Shown here: piece after piece, positions 24,396 to 32,974 of the stretch | Layout of the letters: each line of letters starts with the position of its first letter | Position numbering within the stretch: the stretch's first letter is position 1 | Origin: CAYNTG01 sp964400105 | GTDB lineage: Bacteria; UBP14; UBA6098 | Direction: 5' to 3' | Assembly: GCA_964400105.1 (NCBI GenBank) | Contig: CAYNTG010000019.1 | Location: 1-35,496 of the forward strand | Length of the DNA stretch: 35,496 nt | Notes under the pieces: model-generated | Database searches by the model: none | What the model was told of the DNA's origin: nothing | What the model saw: the letters and a program-made list of their open reading frames with translations, nothing else | Translations under genes and position numbers: made by a program

Positions 24396-27300
24396 TATCT
24401 TGTGTTTCTTTATCAGTTGATGAAGCCGCGAACGAGCGATACCAAAGGCTTTGGCGGCACCTGTTACGTTCCACTCGTGGCTCGAAAGGAGCTTTACTAA
24501 AATATCGCGCTCGTATCGGTCGCCAATATCGCGCTTGATATTTTTATACTCGTCATAATTCTTCGGAATGCCGGTTTTATCCGGATCGAAAGAGAATTTT
24601 GTGATCCTTTCCGGAATATCCTCCACGCGAACGATGTTTGTCGGAGCAAAAAGCACCGCCTCCTCGATAGCTCCGATCAATTCGCGGATATTGCCCGGCC
24701 AATAATACCTCATCAGCGCCGAAAGCGCGGCTTTTGAGGCCGATTTTATCTCGCGGCCGAAGCGGGATGATGCATCCTCGATGAATCGTGCAGTGAGTGC
24801 CGGAATGTCTTCGCGGCGCTCGCGCAGCGGCGGAATATTAACGACGATCGGTGCGATTCGATAATAAAGGTCCTCACGAAGCCTGCCCGATTCGATGGCC
24901 TCCGCCGGATCGATATTCGTCGCGGCGACGATTCGGACATCGACCTCGATTTCGGAGTCGCCGCCGACCCTCTGAAAAGACCGCGACTCGATGACCCTCA
25001 ACAACTTAGCCTGAAGCGCGGGCGGCATCTCACCGATCTCGTCGAGGAATAGGGTGCCTCGATCTGCGAGCTCGAATTTGCCGATATGCTTTCGATCCGC
25101 GCCGGTAAAGGCTCCGCGCTCATGCCCGAAAAGCTCGCTTTCCAGCAGGTTTTCCGGTATAGCCGCGCAATTTATCGCCACGAAAGGCGCATCTCGGCGT
25201 GAGCTTTCGGCATGGATCGTCCGCGCTACGAGGTCCTTGCCGGTGCCGGTTTCGCCGGTGATCAAAAGCGATATATCCTGCATTGCGATGACCGCCAGCT
25301 TCACACGAAGCTGCTTCATTTTCGTGGAATCGCCGATGATCGCCTCTCCCCCGAACTCTCCGGCCAACTCGACGGCCATTCTATCCCGCTCGGATCGAAG
25401 ATCGTCGAATATCTCTGCGTTGCGGAGAGCAACCGCCGCTTGGTCGCCGAGAGCCGATAGAAATTCGAGCGTCCGGTCGTCGAAACGCCCGCGCCCGATG
25501 CGCGCGTCGGCATATATCAGACCGCGAAGGTCGCCCTCGATCCCGCTGATCGGGACGCAGATGGCCATTGAAATATCGAGGTCGATGACCGATTCCCTCG
25601 ACGAAAGCGCCTTATCGTCAGAAACGCTCTCCGAAAAACGCGGTTGTTTGGTTTCGAGCACATCCTCCACGAGGCCATGTGAGAATTTCGCCGATTCGAC
25701 TTGAATGTCCTTGCCGTCCGCCGACCTTGCAAACTCGAGTTCTGCGGCCCCTTTTCGGATAAGAAACAGCAAAGCCCTTTCCGCGCCGGTGGCGTCGAGT
25801 GCAGCATCGAGTATCCTGCCAAGCAATTCACGCGAATCGAGTGTCGAATTCAGCGCCTTTATTATCGGTAATAACCGTTCGAGGCCGATTTCATGCGGCT
25901 CTTCTACCAATATACGCGATTCGGAATCACTCAGGCGGTTAAGCTCCGTTTCGTTCCCCAAACCCTTGAAAATCGCCATTGCGCCAGAAAGCGCAACCTT
26001 CGCCGCGCCCGACTCGCCCTCGTCTGCGAGGATGCGACCCTTTTCTGCGAGCAAACGCCCACGCGGGAATGGGTCGCGCATCTTCGATGAGGATTCGGCT
26101 TTTTCGATTATGCCGATTGCGCGTTGCGGTTCTCCATTCGAGGCTGCGATCCGTGCGATGGCGATTGTAGCCTCCGCTCGAACGTCCTCGCCGGTGAGCA
26201 ATTTTTTATCGAGAATCCTCTGCAAAGCCTTTCGAGCGGCATCTTCCCTGCCGAAGCCGGCATCACGTAGCGCCCCGATGAAGGTCTTAATTTGCGCAGG
26301 TTCCGTGGCATATTTTGGAATATTCGGTTCGATTTTGGCTACCGCAAAGAGGAGCGCCGTTTCGGTAAAAAAAGCCTCCATTTCGGTGCTTCCGAAATGT
26401 CGATAATTCTCGCCGGCCTGCGCTATTGCGACATTTGCTGCGATATAATCTCCACCGCTTCGGAGGATCGCCGCCCTTTCGAGCGCTACCATGGCTATTC
26501 CGCGTTTTCCTACGGCGGATACCGACTGTTCGGCCTCCTCGATGGATCTCATTGCGAAACGAACCTGCCCCTGCTGCCGATGAATCGCCGCTATTTCGAG
26601 GAGCGACTCGAAAAGCATATGATCGAGGTTGTGATCCCTGGCGATAGTGGCGGCATCGAGGGCGAGTGGCAAGGCTCCGCCCAAATCGCCGTCCTCGATA
26701 GCGAGCGCGCCTGTGTTCAGCGCGATTGCACAGCGGCAAAGGTCGTTACCGAGCCGCTCTGCGAGTGGCGATGCCTCCGAATATAATCCAAGCGCACTCT
26801 TCGAGTCGCCATCGACCTGATACGCGCCGGCCATATTGACGATGTCGATCAACTCCCCCTTTTCGCTTTCGAGCTTCGAGTGCTCCTCGCGTGCCCGGCG
26901 ATACAGCTCGAGCGCTTTCGGGATATTACCCTCCTCGAAAAACGTAACACCGATATCGCCGAGGATCGATGCCTTCTGCTCCGGGTTTTCGACCTTATCT
27001 GCGAATGCCGAGGCCTTGTAATAGGACTCCCGTGCGCCCTCAAAATCGCCGAGATATTTTCGGCTAAGGGCAAGCCGTTTGAGCGTCCGAATTGTTGTCT
27101 TCGAATCATCGGAATGAGAAATAAGCCTTTCAGCCGCTGTAAAAGCCTTTTCCGCGCTGCGGAAATCCGATTTTTTCAGGGCGGACGTTCCGGTTTTGAA
27201 ATATATATCGAACGCGCGCTTTTCATCTCCGGCCATTTCGATGTGGGACGCGGCGGAAATATGGTTCGATATGATCTCCGAAGCTGCGAGGAAGCGGTCT

Positions 27301-29108
27301 GCGAGAAGGCGATGGACCTCCTTAACCCTATTCGACGTGAGCACCCCGTAGATATGGCGCTCGAGTTCTGGAAGCGGGTAGTAGAGGACGCCGCCGGACG
27401 AAGCGCGCTCGCCGATCATGCCTTCAGATATGAGCTTGAACACCGCGAAAAAGTAATCCCCCTCCGCTATCGCCTCGACGATATTGGAATCGAGACCGCC
27501 GCCGACCGCGACCGCCGAAGCGACGAGCATCGCCGACTCCGGGAGCGTGTTCCAACGCTTCTCGAATGGGATTTCGCCGGGGATACGCGCCGGGTCGAAA
27601 TTCCAGGCCTCTGCGGAGGGTTCCAGCGCGGCGACGAGCACAAAATCGCGCAACGCTTTCCTTATATTATATATATTCCCGCCGGTGCGTTTCATAAGCG
27701 CATCGACCAAATCCTTCATTCCGTGAACATCGCCGAAAATGCCTCCGATGTATGCCTCGACTTCGTTTCGATGGAATTTTGAAAGCTCGATCTTTGGCCA
27801 TCCATCCACTCCGTCGAACAGGACGAGCACCCTCGCCCGCGATTCTGAAAGCGCCTTCCATAGGGAATCATCGGCGTTTTTGCAGACATGGACGGCGATC
27901 GGTGTTTCGGCGGTAAGCGCCTCGATGAGGTCGGTCGCATAGGCATCGAACTGCGCCCGATTTTCGGGCGGGGATTCCGCTTCGATAGCTAATTGCCCGA
28001 TATAATCTTCGGGGAGTTCGTCGCCGATCGTCGAAAGTAGTGGCGGGAGATGTTTTAACATGATCCCGTCGAAATCTTTCGACCTAAATGGGGTAATCAG
28101 ATCGACGACCGTCGAGCGACCTCCGGCGATCTCCGTCGTCGAACCGGCGTTCAGCTGGATATCGAGTATCGCACGTTCGCATATAGCGGTGCGTCCGACG
28201 CCGCGCTCGCCTGTTATCGAGAACATCTGCGGGGCATCGATTTTTTGCCAGACATCGGAGATCGTTCGCAGCTCGTTATCTCGTCCAACAAATGCCCCCT
28301 GCGGCAGATAGAATCCCTCGCCGGGTGTGCGGTCGATATCGAGCATATCCTGGAGCGCAATCTTGACCGAATATGCTCCCGGAGGCCGATCCGCTGGCTT
28401 CTTTTCGAGGAGTTTTGTTATCAATGCCCGCAAAGGCTCGAACCGCTTTCCGAGCGGCGGAACATCCGGTGAATATTCGATCTGAGCGCGGATCGTGGCG
28501 GCGGCGGTTTTTTTGTCGAGCGGGTTCTCGCCGGAGATAAGCTCCAGGGCGATCACGCCGAGTGAATAGAGGTCCGCGCGTGCATCGAAGCTGCGGCGCG
28601 CGGCGATCTCCGGAGCCATATAGGCCGGTGTTCCGCAGATGCCGCCACCGGACCGGTTCGCAAGGCCGAAGTCCATCAGCCGAATGCCCTCCTTCGAGAG
28701 AAAGACGTTCGACGGTTTCAGATCGAGGTGCAATATGCCGTGCGCGTGGATAAATTCGAGTCCGACCGCTATCTCGAGAAGGAGTTTTGACGCGCGTTCG
28801 GGCGGAACGGGCAGTCCAAGCCCGGAGAGGTCTTCGCCGGCGATAAGCTCGGAGGTGAACCACATCCGGTCCTCGTCGAGGCCGATATCGATCATCGGCA
28901 GAATGCGCGGATGAGCGAGCTGTGCCATGAGGTAGAACTGTCTTCGGAATCGCGCGAATCCGATCCTTTCCTCGATCTCAGGGCGGACGATCTTGAGCGC
29001 GATCTCGCTGTCTCTTGCGGTATCTACGGCGCGGAAAACCTCGCCTGTCGAGCCTTCGCCGATCTTCTCGAGAACGCGGAATCTTCCGAAGAATAGGTCT
29101 TCCGACAA
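24381..29108 (-). CDS. Ser/Thr kinase-ATPase-TPR-GAF-sigma-54 activator-Fis fusion regulator
   Basis: A 1575-residue cytoplasmic regulator. Domains in order: a Hanks-type kinase at about 8-260 (glycine loop IGEGSTGEVF, Lys39, HLDLKPSN at 127-134, DFG at 146-148); an ATPase of the AAA_16 type at about 266-570 with a weakened P-loop GERGVGRT; TPRs at about 600-1050; a GAF sensor at about 1078-1230; a sigma-54 AAA+ domain at about 1260-1490 with intact GETGTGKD, GAFTGA near 1331 and LFLDEIGEM; and a Fis-type helix-turn-helix at about 1535-1575. The first four resemble PknK-like kinases. The GAFTGA loop implies that it drives sigma-54 transcription. The TTG at 29108 is chosen because GGGGGGTGAT precedes it and overlaps the stop of the upstream gene; the ATG at 29147 has no such site. 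Confidence 0.9.
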   Translation of the reverse strand: MSEDLFFGRFRVLEKIGEGSTGEVFRAVDTARDSEIALKIVRPEIEERIGFARFRRQFYLMAQLAHPRILPMIDIGLDEDRMWFTSELIAGEDLSGLGLPVPPERASKLLLEIAVGLEFIHAHGILHLDLKPSNVFLSKEGIRLMDFGLANRSGGGICGTPAYMAPEIAARRSFDARADLYSLGVIALELISGENPLDKKTAAATIRAQIEYSPDVPPLGKRFEPLRALITKLLEKKPADRPPGAYSVKIALQDMLDIDRTPGEGFYLPQGAFVGRDNELRTISDVWQKIDAPQMFSITGERGVGRTAICERAILDIQLNAGSTTEIAGGRSTVVDLITPFRSKDFDGIMLKHLPPLLSTIGDELPEDYIGQLAIEAESPPENRAQFDAYATDLIEALTAETPIAVHVCKNADDSLWKALSESRARVLVLFDGVDGWPKIELSKFHRNEVEAYIGGIFGDVHGMKDLVDALMKRTGGNIYNIRKALRDFVLVAALEPSAEAWNFDPARIPGEIPFEKRWNTLPESAMLVASAVAVGGGLDSNIVEAIAEGDYFFAVFKLISEGMIGERASSGGVLYYPLPELERHIYGVLTSNRVKEVHRLLADRFLAASEIISNHISAASHIEMAGDEKRAFDIYFKTGTSALKKSDFRSAEKAFTAAERLISHSDDSKTTIRTLKRLALSRKYLGDFEGARESYYKASAFADKVENPEQKASILGDIGVTFFEEGNIPKALELYRRAREEHSKLESEKGELIDIVNMAGAYQVDGDSKSALGLYSEASPLAERLGNDLCRCAIALNTGALAIEDGDLGGALPLALDAATIARDHNLDHMLFESLLEIAAIHRQQGQVRFAMRSIEEAEQSVSAVGKRGIAMVALERAAILRSGGDYIAANVAIAQAGENYRHFGSTEMEAFFTETALLFAVAKIEPNIPKYATEPAQIKTFIGALRDAGFGREDAARKALQRILDKKLLTGEDVRAEATIAIARIAASNGEPQRAIGIIEKAESSSKMRDPFPRGRLLAEKGRILADEGESGAAKVALSGAMAIFKGLGNETELNRLSDSESRILVEEPHEIGLERLLPIIKALNSTLDSRELLGRILDAALDATGAERALLFLIRKGAAELEFARSADGKDIQVESAKFSHGLVEDVLETKQPRFSESVSDDKALSSRESVIDLDISMAICVPISGIEGDLRGLIYADARIGRGRFDDRTLEFLSALGDQAAVALRNAEIFDDLRSERDRMAVELAGEFGGEAIIGDSTKMKQLRVKLAVIAMQDISLLITGETGTGKDLVARTIHAESSRRDAPFVAINCAAIPENLLESELFGHERGAFTGADRKHIGKFELADRGTLFLDEIGEMPPALQAKLLRVIESRSFQRVGGDSEIEVDVRIVAATNIDPAEAIESGRLREDLYYRIAPIVVNIPPLRERREDIPALTARFIEDASSRFGREIKSASKAALSALMRYYWPGNIRELIGAIEEAVLFAPTNIVRVEDIPERITKFSFDPDKTGIPKNYDEYKNIKRDIGDRYERDILVKLLSSHEWNVTGAAKAFGIARSRLHQLIKKHKIVIKK

Positions 29109-29112
29109 ATTA

Positions 29113-31341
29113 TCACCCCCCCTCGAATGACACGGTCCATCGACCATCGCTTATCAAAAGATGGATTTTCGATTTCGCGAAACGCTCCTCGCCGCTCTCC
29201 ATGACGCTCCGGAGCAAGACATCGACCTCCGCCACTCCCTCTAACGGTTTTTCGCGGACGTCGAGAATCTTTGCGACGTTCATCGAAAGACCTTGCGCAA
29301 AATGCGGCATATCGCCGGTTTTAACGGTCGTGAGTGCGCGGACGTTCGCGGTGTCGTCGTTCGCGATGGCCTCGAATAGCCTGACCACGGTGATCTCCGG
29401 CGATGGTGTATCGAGTCCGAGGATACGCGCCGGCAAATCGTTTTTTCGCGGGATTCGCAGCATTTCGGCGTTGTGTTCGGCGATAGCGGCCATCGTCGAG
29501 TCACCGCGAGCACTCCATATTCCCTCGAGAAGCCCCCATGCGACGGAGGATCGATATCGGAACCCGGAGGTCGGGGCAGTGTAATGATTTCCGCTGAATG
29601 GGAGCATCGCATCGATAGCGGCGATTAGAATCCCCTCGGCGTTATCGGCCTCGCCCATTTTCCAATAGATATCGGCCAATTCGAGATAGGACTCCGGCGT
29701 GGCTCGCGGCGCAAGCTCTATCGCCGTGCGATATGCATGTATCGCGGTTGCTGTGTCGCCGACGACGAGGGCGGCGTGGGCGTGCGAGCTGTGTAGGTCG
29801 GGGATGGTCGGAGCGAGTCGCAGGGCGCTCTCGATATCTTCGAACGCCTTCGCGTGCTCATCTTTGGAAATATGGATATTGGACAGAAGATGCCTCGATT
29901 TCCATGAGAGCGGATTTGATTTTGCGGCGACATTTGCCTGCTTTTCGGCGCGCTCGAGATCGCCATTTTTCGCGTTCATGGTGGCTATCGAAAACGCCTG
30001 ATCCGAGATAGCTCTCGAAAGGAGTATCAGGATGAGGATCGAGAGTATAATAATTATAGATATTCGGGAACGGCCGAGGCGGCGAGGCTTTGCGGCCTGC
30101 ATGTTCGTCAGGCGTAGGCCGAGCGCCGCAACTATCGCAGATGGCAGCAGAATACCGGCGAATGCGGCGTCGAAATCGACCGCCATGTGCATGAAGAGGC
30201 CGGTAAGCCCCGTCGCGATAGCGCATGAAAGCAGGGATTTTTGCTTATCGAATGCGGATTTCCAGAGCGGAATAAAAACCGAGAGAAGTGCGATGCAAAG
30301 CAGCAGCAGGCCGGGGATGCCGGTCTCGGCGGCGATGCGAAGGTAAGCGTTGTGCGGGAATCGCGGCAGAAATACCAATTTTTTCAGATATGCCGCGCGA
30401 ACCGCCGGCCATGCGCGCGGGCCGACGCCGAAGACCGGGTAATCGCCGATCATCTCGATGCCGCCTTCGAGCATAGCGACGCGCTCGCCGGTGCTTCGAG
30501 ATTCGTTGGAGTTTTTCGCATCCGAACCGATCTGAACAATGCTCTCCGCGCGCTCGGCGATAGCGTCGCGCGGCGCGAGCGCAAATCCGATGCCGGTTCC
30601 GAGTATCGCGATTACTCCTAACACGATGAAGCTCTTCGCCTTAATCCTGATTAACAAGCCCGGAATAAATAATATGGCGATAGAGATAGCGAATGCGATC
30701 CATCCGGCGCGGGAGCGGGTGAGAACGAGGCCTCCGAGCATTAGAATCGATAATACGATTGCGAACGCGCGCTTCCATCCGCGCTCATGAACGGCCATCG
30801 CCGAAGCGATTGGCAGGAATAGTATCAGATAAGCAGCCATCGGGTTTTTCCAGAAAAACGGCCCGATGAAATGCCGTATCATGTCGTGGCCGCCTTCTAT
30901 CGAGATTTTGCCGACCAAAAAGAAATACCACCCAACGGCGGTTGTTGCAGCCGCACCGAGAAGAAGCACGAAAAGCAGTTTTCGGATTTCCGTTTCGTCG
31001 CTCGAAAGCGAATAGACTAAAAATGCGCAAGTTATTATGCCGTAATATGATAAAACCTCACCGAGACTCGCGTCGCTATCCGCTGAAAATATCGAGCAGA
31101 TGGTTGCCCATAGCAAAAACCCAGACCATGCGACAATCAAGTGCCACGGCGGAACGGCGAAGCGCCGATTTCTATCCGATAACAAAAGGAGCATCAAACC
31201 GGCCCCGACAAATGCGATAACCCATCGCACAATATCACTGAAACCGCCGCCGTGGAGGGTCGCATAACCGGCTGCTAAACACGCACCATATAACGCGATA
31301 CGCCTTATCGAAGATGAATCGTTCTTCGTGAAAAACGCCAT
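29113..31341 (-). CDS. O-antigen ligase/polymerase-like membrane protein with TPR tail
   Basis: 742 residues. About twelve membrane helices fill residues 10 to about 440, with the Wzy_C hallmark TRSRAGW near residue 210 and GVGPRAW followed by FPHNAYLRIAAETGIPGL near 320-345. The last 300 residues are periplasmic TPRs (NPLSWKSRHLLSNIHI, then HSSHAHAALVVGD) and a small C-terminal domain. The family transfers or polymerises O-antigen chains, and some members glycosylate proteins; the substrate here is unknown. The ATG at 31341 is five bases after the ridA stop and has GGAT eight bases upstream; an ATG at 31422 would overlap ridA by 76 bases. Its TGA lies four bases before the kinase start, so the two are translationally coupled. 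Confidence 0.83.
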   Translation of the reverse strand: MAFFTKNDSSSIRRIALYGACLAAGYATLHGGGFSDIVRWVIAFVGAGLMLLLLSDRNRRFAVPPWHLIVAWSGFLLWATICSIFSADSDASLGEVLSYYGIITCAFLVYSLSSDETEIRKLLFVLLLGAAATTAVGWYFFLVGKISIEGGHDMIRHFIGPFFWKNPMAAYLILFLPIASAMAVHERGWKRAFAIVLSILMLGGLVLTRSRAGWIAFAISIAILFIPGLLIRIKAKSFIVLGVIAILGTGIGFALAPRDAIAERAESIVQIGSDAKNSNESRSTGERVAMLEGGIEMIGDYPVFGVGPRAWPAVRAAYLKKLVFLPRFPHNAYLRIAAETGIPGLLLLCIALLSVFIPLWKSAFDKQKSLLSCAIATGLTGLFMHMAVDFDAAFAGILLPSAIVAALGLRLTNMQAAKPRRLGRSRISIIIILSILILILLSRAISDQAFSIATMNAKNGDLERAEKQANVAAKSNPLSWKSRHLLSNIHISKDEHAKAFEDIESALRLAPTIPDLHSSHAHAALVVGDTATAIHAYRTAIELAPRATPESYLELADIYWKMGEADNAEGILIAAIDAMLPFSGNHYTAPTSGFRYRSSVAWGLLEGIWSARGDSTMAAIAEHNAEMLRIPRKNDLPARILGLDTPSPEITVVRLFEAIANDDTANVRALTTVKTGDMPHFAQGLSMNVAKILDVREKPLEGVAEVDVLLRSVMESGEERFAKSKIHLLISDGRWTVSFEGG

Positions 31342-31346
31342 CTTAT

Positions 31347-31733
31347 TTATCCGATCGATAAAATTGCTATCGCTTCGATCTCGATAGGCGCGCCCTTCGG
31401 CAATGCGCTCACCTCGACACACGCTCGTGCGGGCGGCTCATCGCCGAAATATGTCGCGTAAATTTCGTTGACCTTGCCGAAATCTCCCATATCCGTCAGG
31501 AAAATCCCGACCTTGACGAGACGCGCATTCTCGTCTGCGGCGCGAAGGATGGCCATGATATTTTCCAGGCATTGCGCGGTAGCGGCTTTGATATCATCGG
31601 TTATCATCTTGCCTGTCGATGGATCGACCGGAATCTGCCCGCTGATGAAAAGCATCCTCCCGGCGATGCAGCCCTGAGAATACGGCCCTATCGCCGCCGG
31701 TGCGTTCGATGTCTTAATAACACTGAAACTCAC
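31347..31733 (-). CDS. ridA: RidA family reactive enamine/imine deaminase
   Basis: RidA hydrolyses reactive 2-aminoacrylate-type enamines made by PLP enzymes. The 128 residues show IGPYSQG, LFISGQIPVDP, and PARACVEVSALPKGAPIEIEAIA, whose arginine is the carboxylate-binding catalytic residue. The GTG at 31733 is preferred because AAAGGGGAT lies just upstream and the length equals the family norm; the ATG at 31778 adds 15 residues (MYYNKISND...) with no ribosome-binding site. It is the first gene of the ridA-ligase-kinase run. Confidence 0.92.
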   Translation of the reverse strand: MSFSVIKTSNAPAAIGPYSQGCIAGRMLFISGQIPVDPSTGKMITDDIKAATAQCLENIMAILRAADENARLVKVGIFLTDMGDFGKVNEIYATYFGDEPPARACVEVSALPKGAPIEIEAIAILSIG

Positions 31734-31776
31734 GCTATCCCCTTTCGTGAAATCATTACTAATCTTATTATAATAC

Positions 31777-31792
31777 AAAGTATCAACACTTT
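31777..31792. promoter_or_regulatory. Dyad AAAGT-N6-ACTTT upstream of ridA
   Basis: A perfect 5-6-5 inverted repeat 44 bases before the ridA GTG, next to TATAAT on the minus strand (31767-31772). No matching -35 box lies at 16-18 bases from that TATAAT. Operator function is only suggested by position. Confidence 0.3.
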
Positions 31793-31800
31793 ATGCAAGT

Positions 31801-31823
31801 GGGCAATGATGGGCAATGCCCAT
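31801..31823. repeat. GGGCAATG direct repeat with ATGGGCA-A-TGCCCAT palindrome
   Basis: GGGCAATG occurs at 31801-31808 and 31811-31818. ATGGGCA (31809-31815) and TGCCCAT (31817-31823) form a perfect palindrome around one base. It lies between the divergent ridA and 31975 genes. Confidence 0.5.
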
Positions 31824-31829
31824 TGATGA

Positions 31830-31879
31830 GGCCGACCGGCAGGGCCGGATCCAAGGCCGAACCGGCGACCGGGATTAAA
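31830..31879. repeat. Two imperfect tandem copies of a 25-base GC-rich unit
   Basis: GGCCGACCGGC... (31830-31854) and GGCCGAACCGGC... (31855-31879) align with small gaps, and both end in GGATCCAA or GGGATTAAA. This GC-rich block stands out from the AT-rich flanks and may be a remnant of a dispersed repeat. Confidence 0.5.
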
Positions 31880-31904
31880 TTCGAAGATGCATAACAGAAA
31901 AACC

Positions 31905-31933
31905 TTGACCGGGTCGCTACACCGAATTACTAT
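31905..31933 (+). promoter_or_regulatory. Candidate promoter of the secreted protein gene at 31975
   Basis: TTGACC (31905-31910), a 17-base spacer and TACTAT (31928-31933, four of six). The predicted start is about 35 bases before the ATG. Confidence 0.4.
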
Positions 31934-31974
31934 TTGTGGCAAGCTCGGTTTCAGTTTTTTTCAAAGGGGGAATT

Positions 31975-32781
31975 ATGAAGCAACTTTCCGTTTTCAGAAT
32001 AGCCGCATCTCTTTCGATAATAGCGATTTGCGCCTCGGCGATCAAGGTTTCACCGGCCGTTTTCACCGCCCGGAACGTTCCGATCGGGGAAAGGACGCCG
32101 CTCGGTCTCGAGCTTAAGGTGTATAACGATTCCGAAGATCCGATGACATACAGCATCGAAGTCGTCCAACCGGGCGAAAATGAGACCATCCTCGAGGGCT
32201 ATTCGCCGATCTTCGAAAGGGAATTCTTCATCGTCGATGGGGAGGCCGAATTCGAGGTTCCGCCGAAATCCGTCGAGTCGCGGATGATGTTCGTCGATAT
32301 ACCCGAAAATGAAGAGTATTACAACCAGATGTGGAGTGTGAGCGTCGTTGTTACCAGCGGCAAGGGGATGTTCAAGACGGCAGTCGCAACGAAATATTAC
32401 ATCGAAACACCCTCGCGCAGGTTAGAATCTTCGCCGCTCGGTGAGATAGCGATAATGCCCTCCGCAGTCGAGCTTTCCAAGGATACAAACGAGGCGTCGT
32501 TCAAGCTTTTCAACAACGGTAACGAGACGAAGATATTCACCATCGCGCCTTTCGTGCCCGATGCAGATGACACTCGCGTAACTATCGATGCGACGCAGGG
32601 ATGGGAATTTTCCGAGAAGCTGTGTTCCGTTATATCTTGCAAGCCCACGACCGTGGAGATCGACCCCGGCGAGAGCAAGGATATCCGCGTCGAAGCCGCC
32701 GATTTCGATGGCAGCGGAGCGGCGTTACTGCGCATCCATACCGAAGGATCGACCAAGGTCGTCCGCGTCTTTTATGAATAA
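31975..32781 (+). CDS. Secreted protein of unknown function, two beta-sandwich-like domains
   Basis: 268 residues with a signal peptide (MKQLSVFRIAASLSIIAICASA) and a mature chain starting KVSPAVFTARNVPIGERTPL. Strand-rich composition, a statement-like KVYNDSEDPMTYSIEV and a later KLFNNGNETKIFTI suggest two immunoglobulin-like domains of the kind seen in DUF916-like and chaperone-like proteins; this is only a resemblance. Two cysteines (CSVISC) lie in the second domain and could pair. AAAGGGGG lies five bases before ATG 31975; a longer frame from 31936 adds 13 residues and hides this site. There is no sorting-type tail, unlike the other secreted proteins here. Confidence 0.7.
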   Translation: MKQLSVFRIAASLSIIAICASAIKVSPAVFTARNVPIGERTPLGLELKVYNDSEDPMTYSIEVVQPGENETILEGYSPIFEREFFIVDGEAEFEVPPKSVESRMMFVDIPENEEYYNQMWSVSVVVTSGKGMFKTAVATKYYIETPSRRLESSPLGEIAIMPSAVELSKDTNEASFKLFNNGNETKIFTIAPFVPDADDTRVTIDATQGWEFSEKLCSVISCKPTTVEIDPGESKDIRVEAADFDGSGAALLRIHTEGSTKVVRVFYE

Positions 32782-32827
32782 ATCTTGGTGATTGAAACCC
32801 TCCGACGCCTTCGCGCCACCTTCAGCA

Positions 32828-32872
32828 ACGGACCTTCCGTCCTTGTTACGGGAGGCAAAGAAAAACCTCCCG
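32828..32872 (+). other. Two hairpins downstream of the secreted protein gene
   Basis: ACGGA-CCT-TCCGT (32828-32840) and CGGGAGG/CCTCCCG with a 10-base loop (32849-32872). The stems are perfect, but neither has a T tract, so they are more likely processing or Rho-related structures, or a repeat, than an intrinsic terminator. Confidence 0.35.
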
Positions 32873-32974
32873 CCTGGCGTTCACGAATAATCCGTTTTCC
32901 ACTTTCCATTCCTAAAAATATCCATAATATATGTTGCAAGAATTTAATGTGATAATTTACACGCCTTGAGAATT

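Noticed and set aside
25054..27782. Several plus-strand open frames of 164-300 codons opposite the kinase-fusion gene
   Set aside because: They are antisense shadows of a gene whose TPR, GAF and sigma-54 motifs are explicit.
32849..32872. CGGGAGG/CCTCCCG hairpin as an intrinsic terminator
   Set aside because: No T tract follows on either strand within ten bases, so it is kept only as a hairpin.
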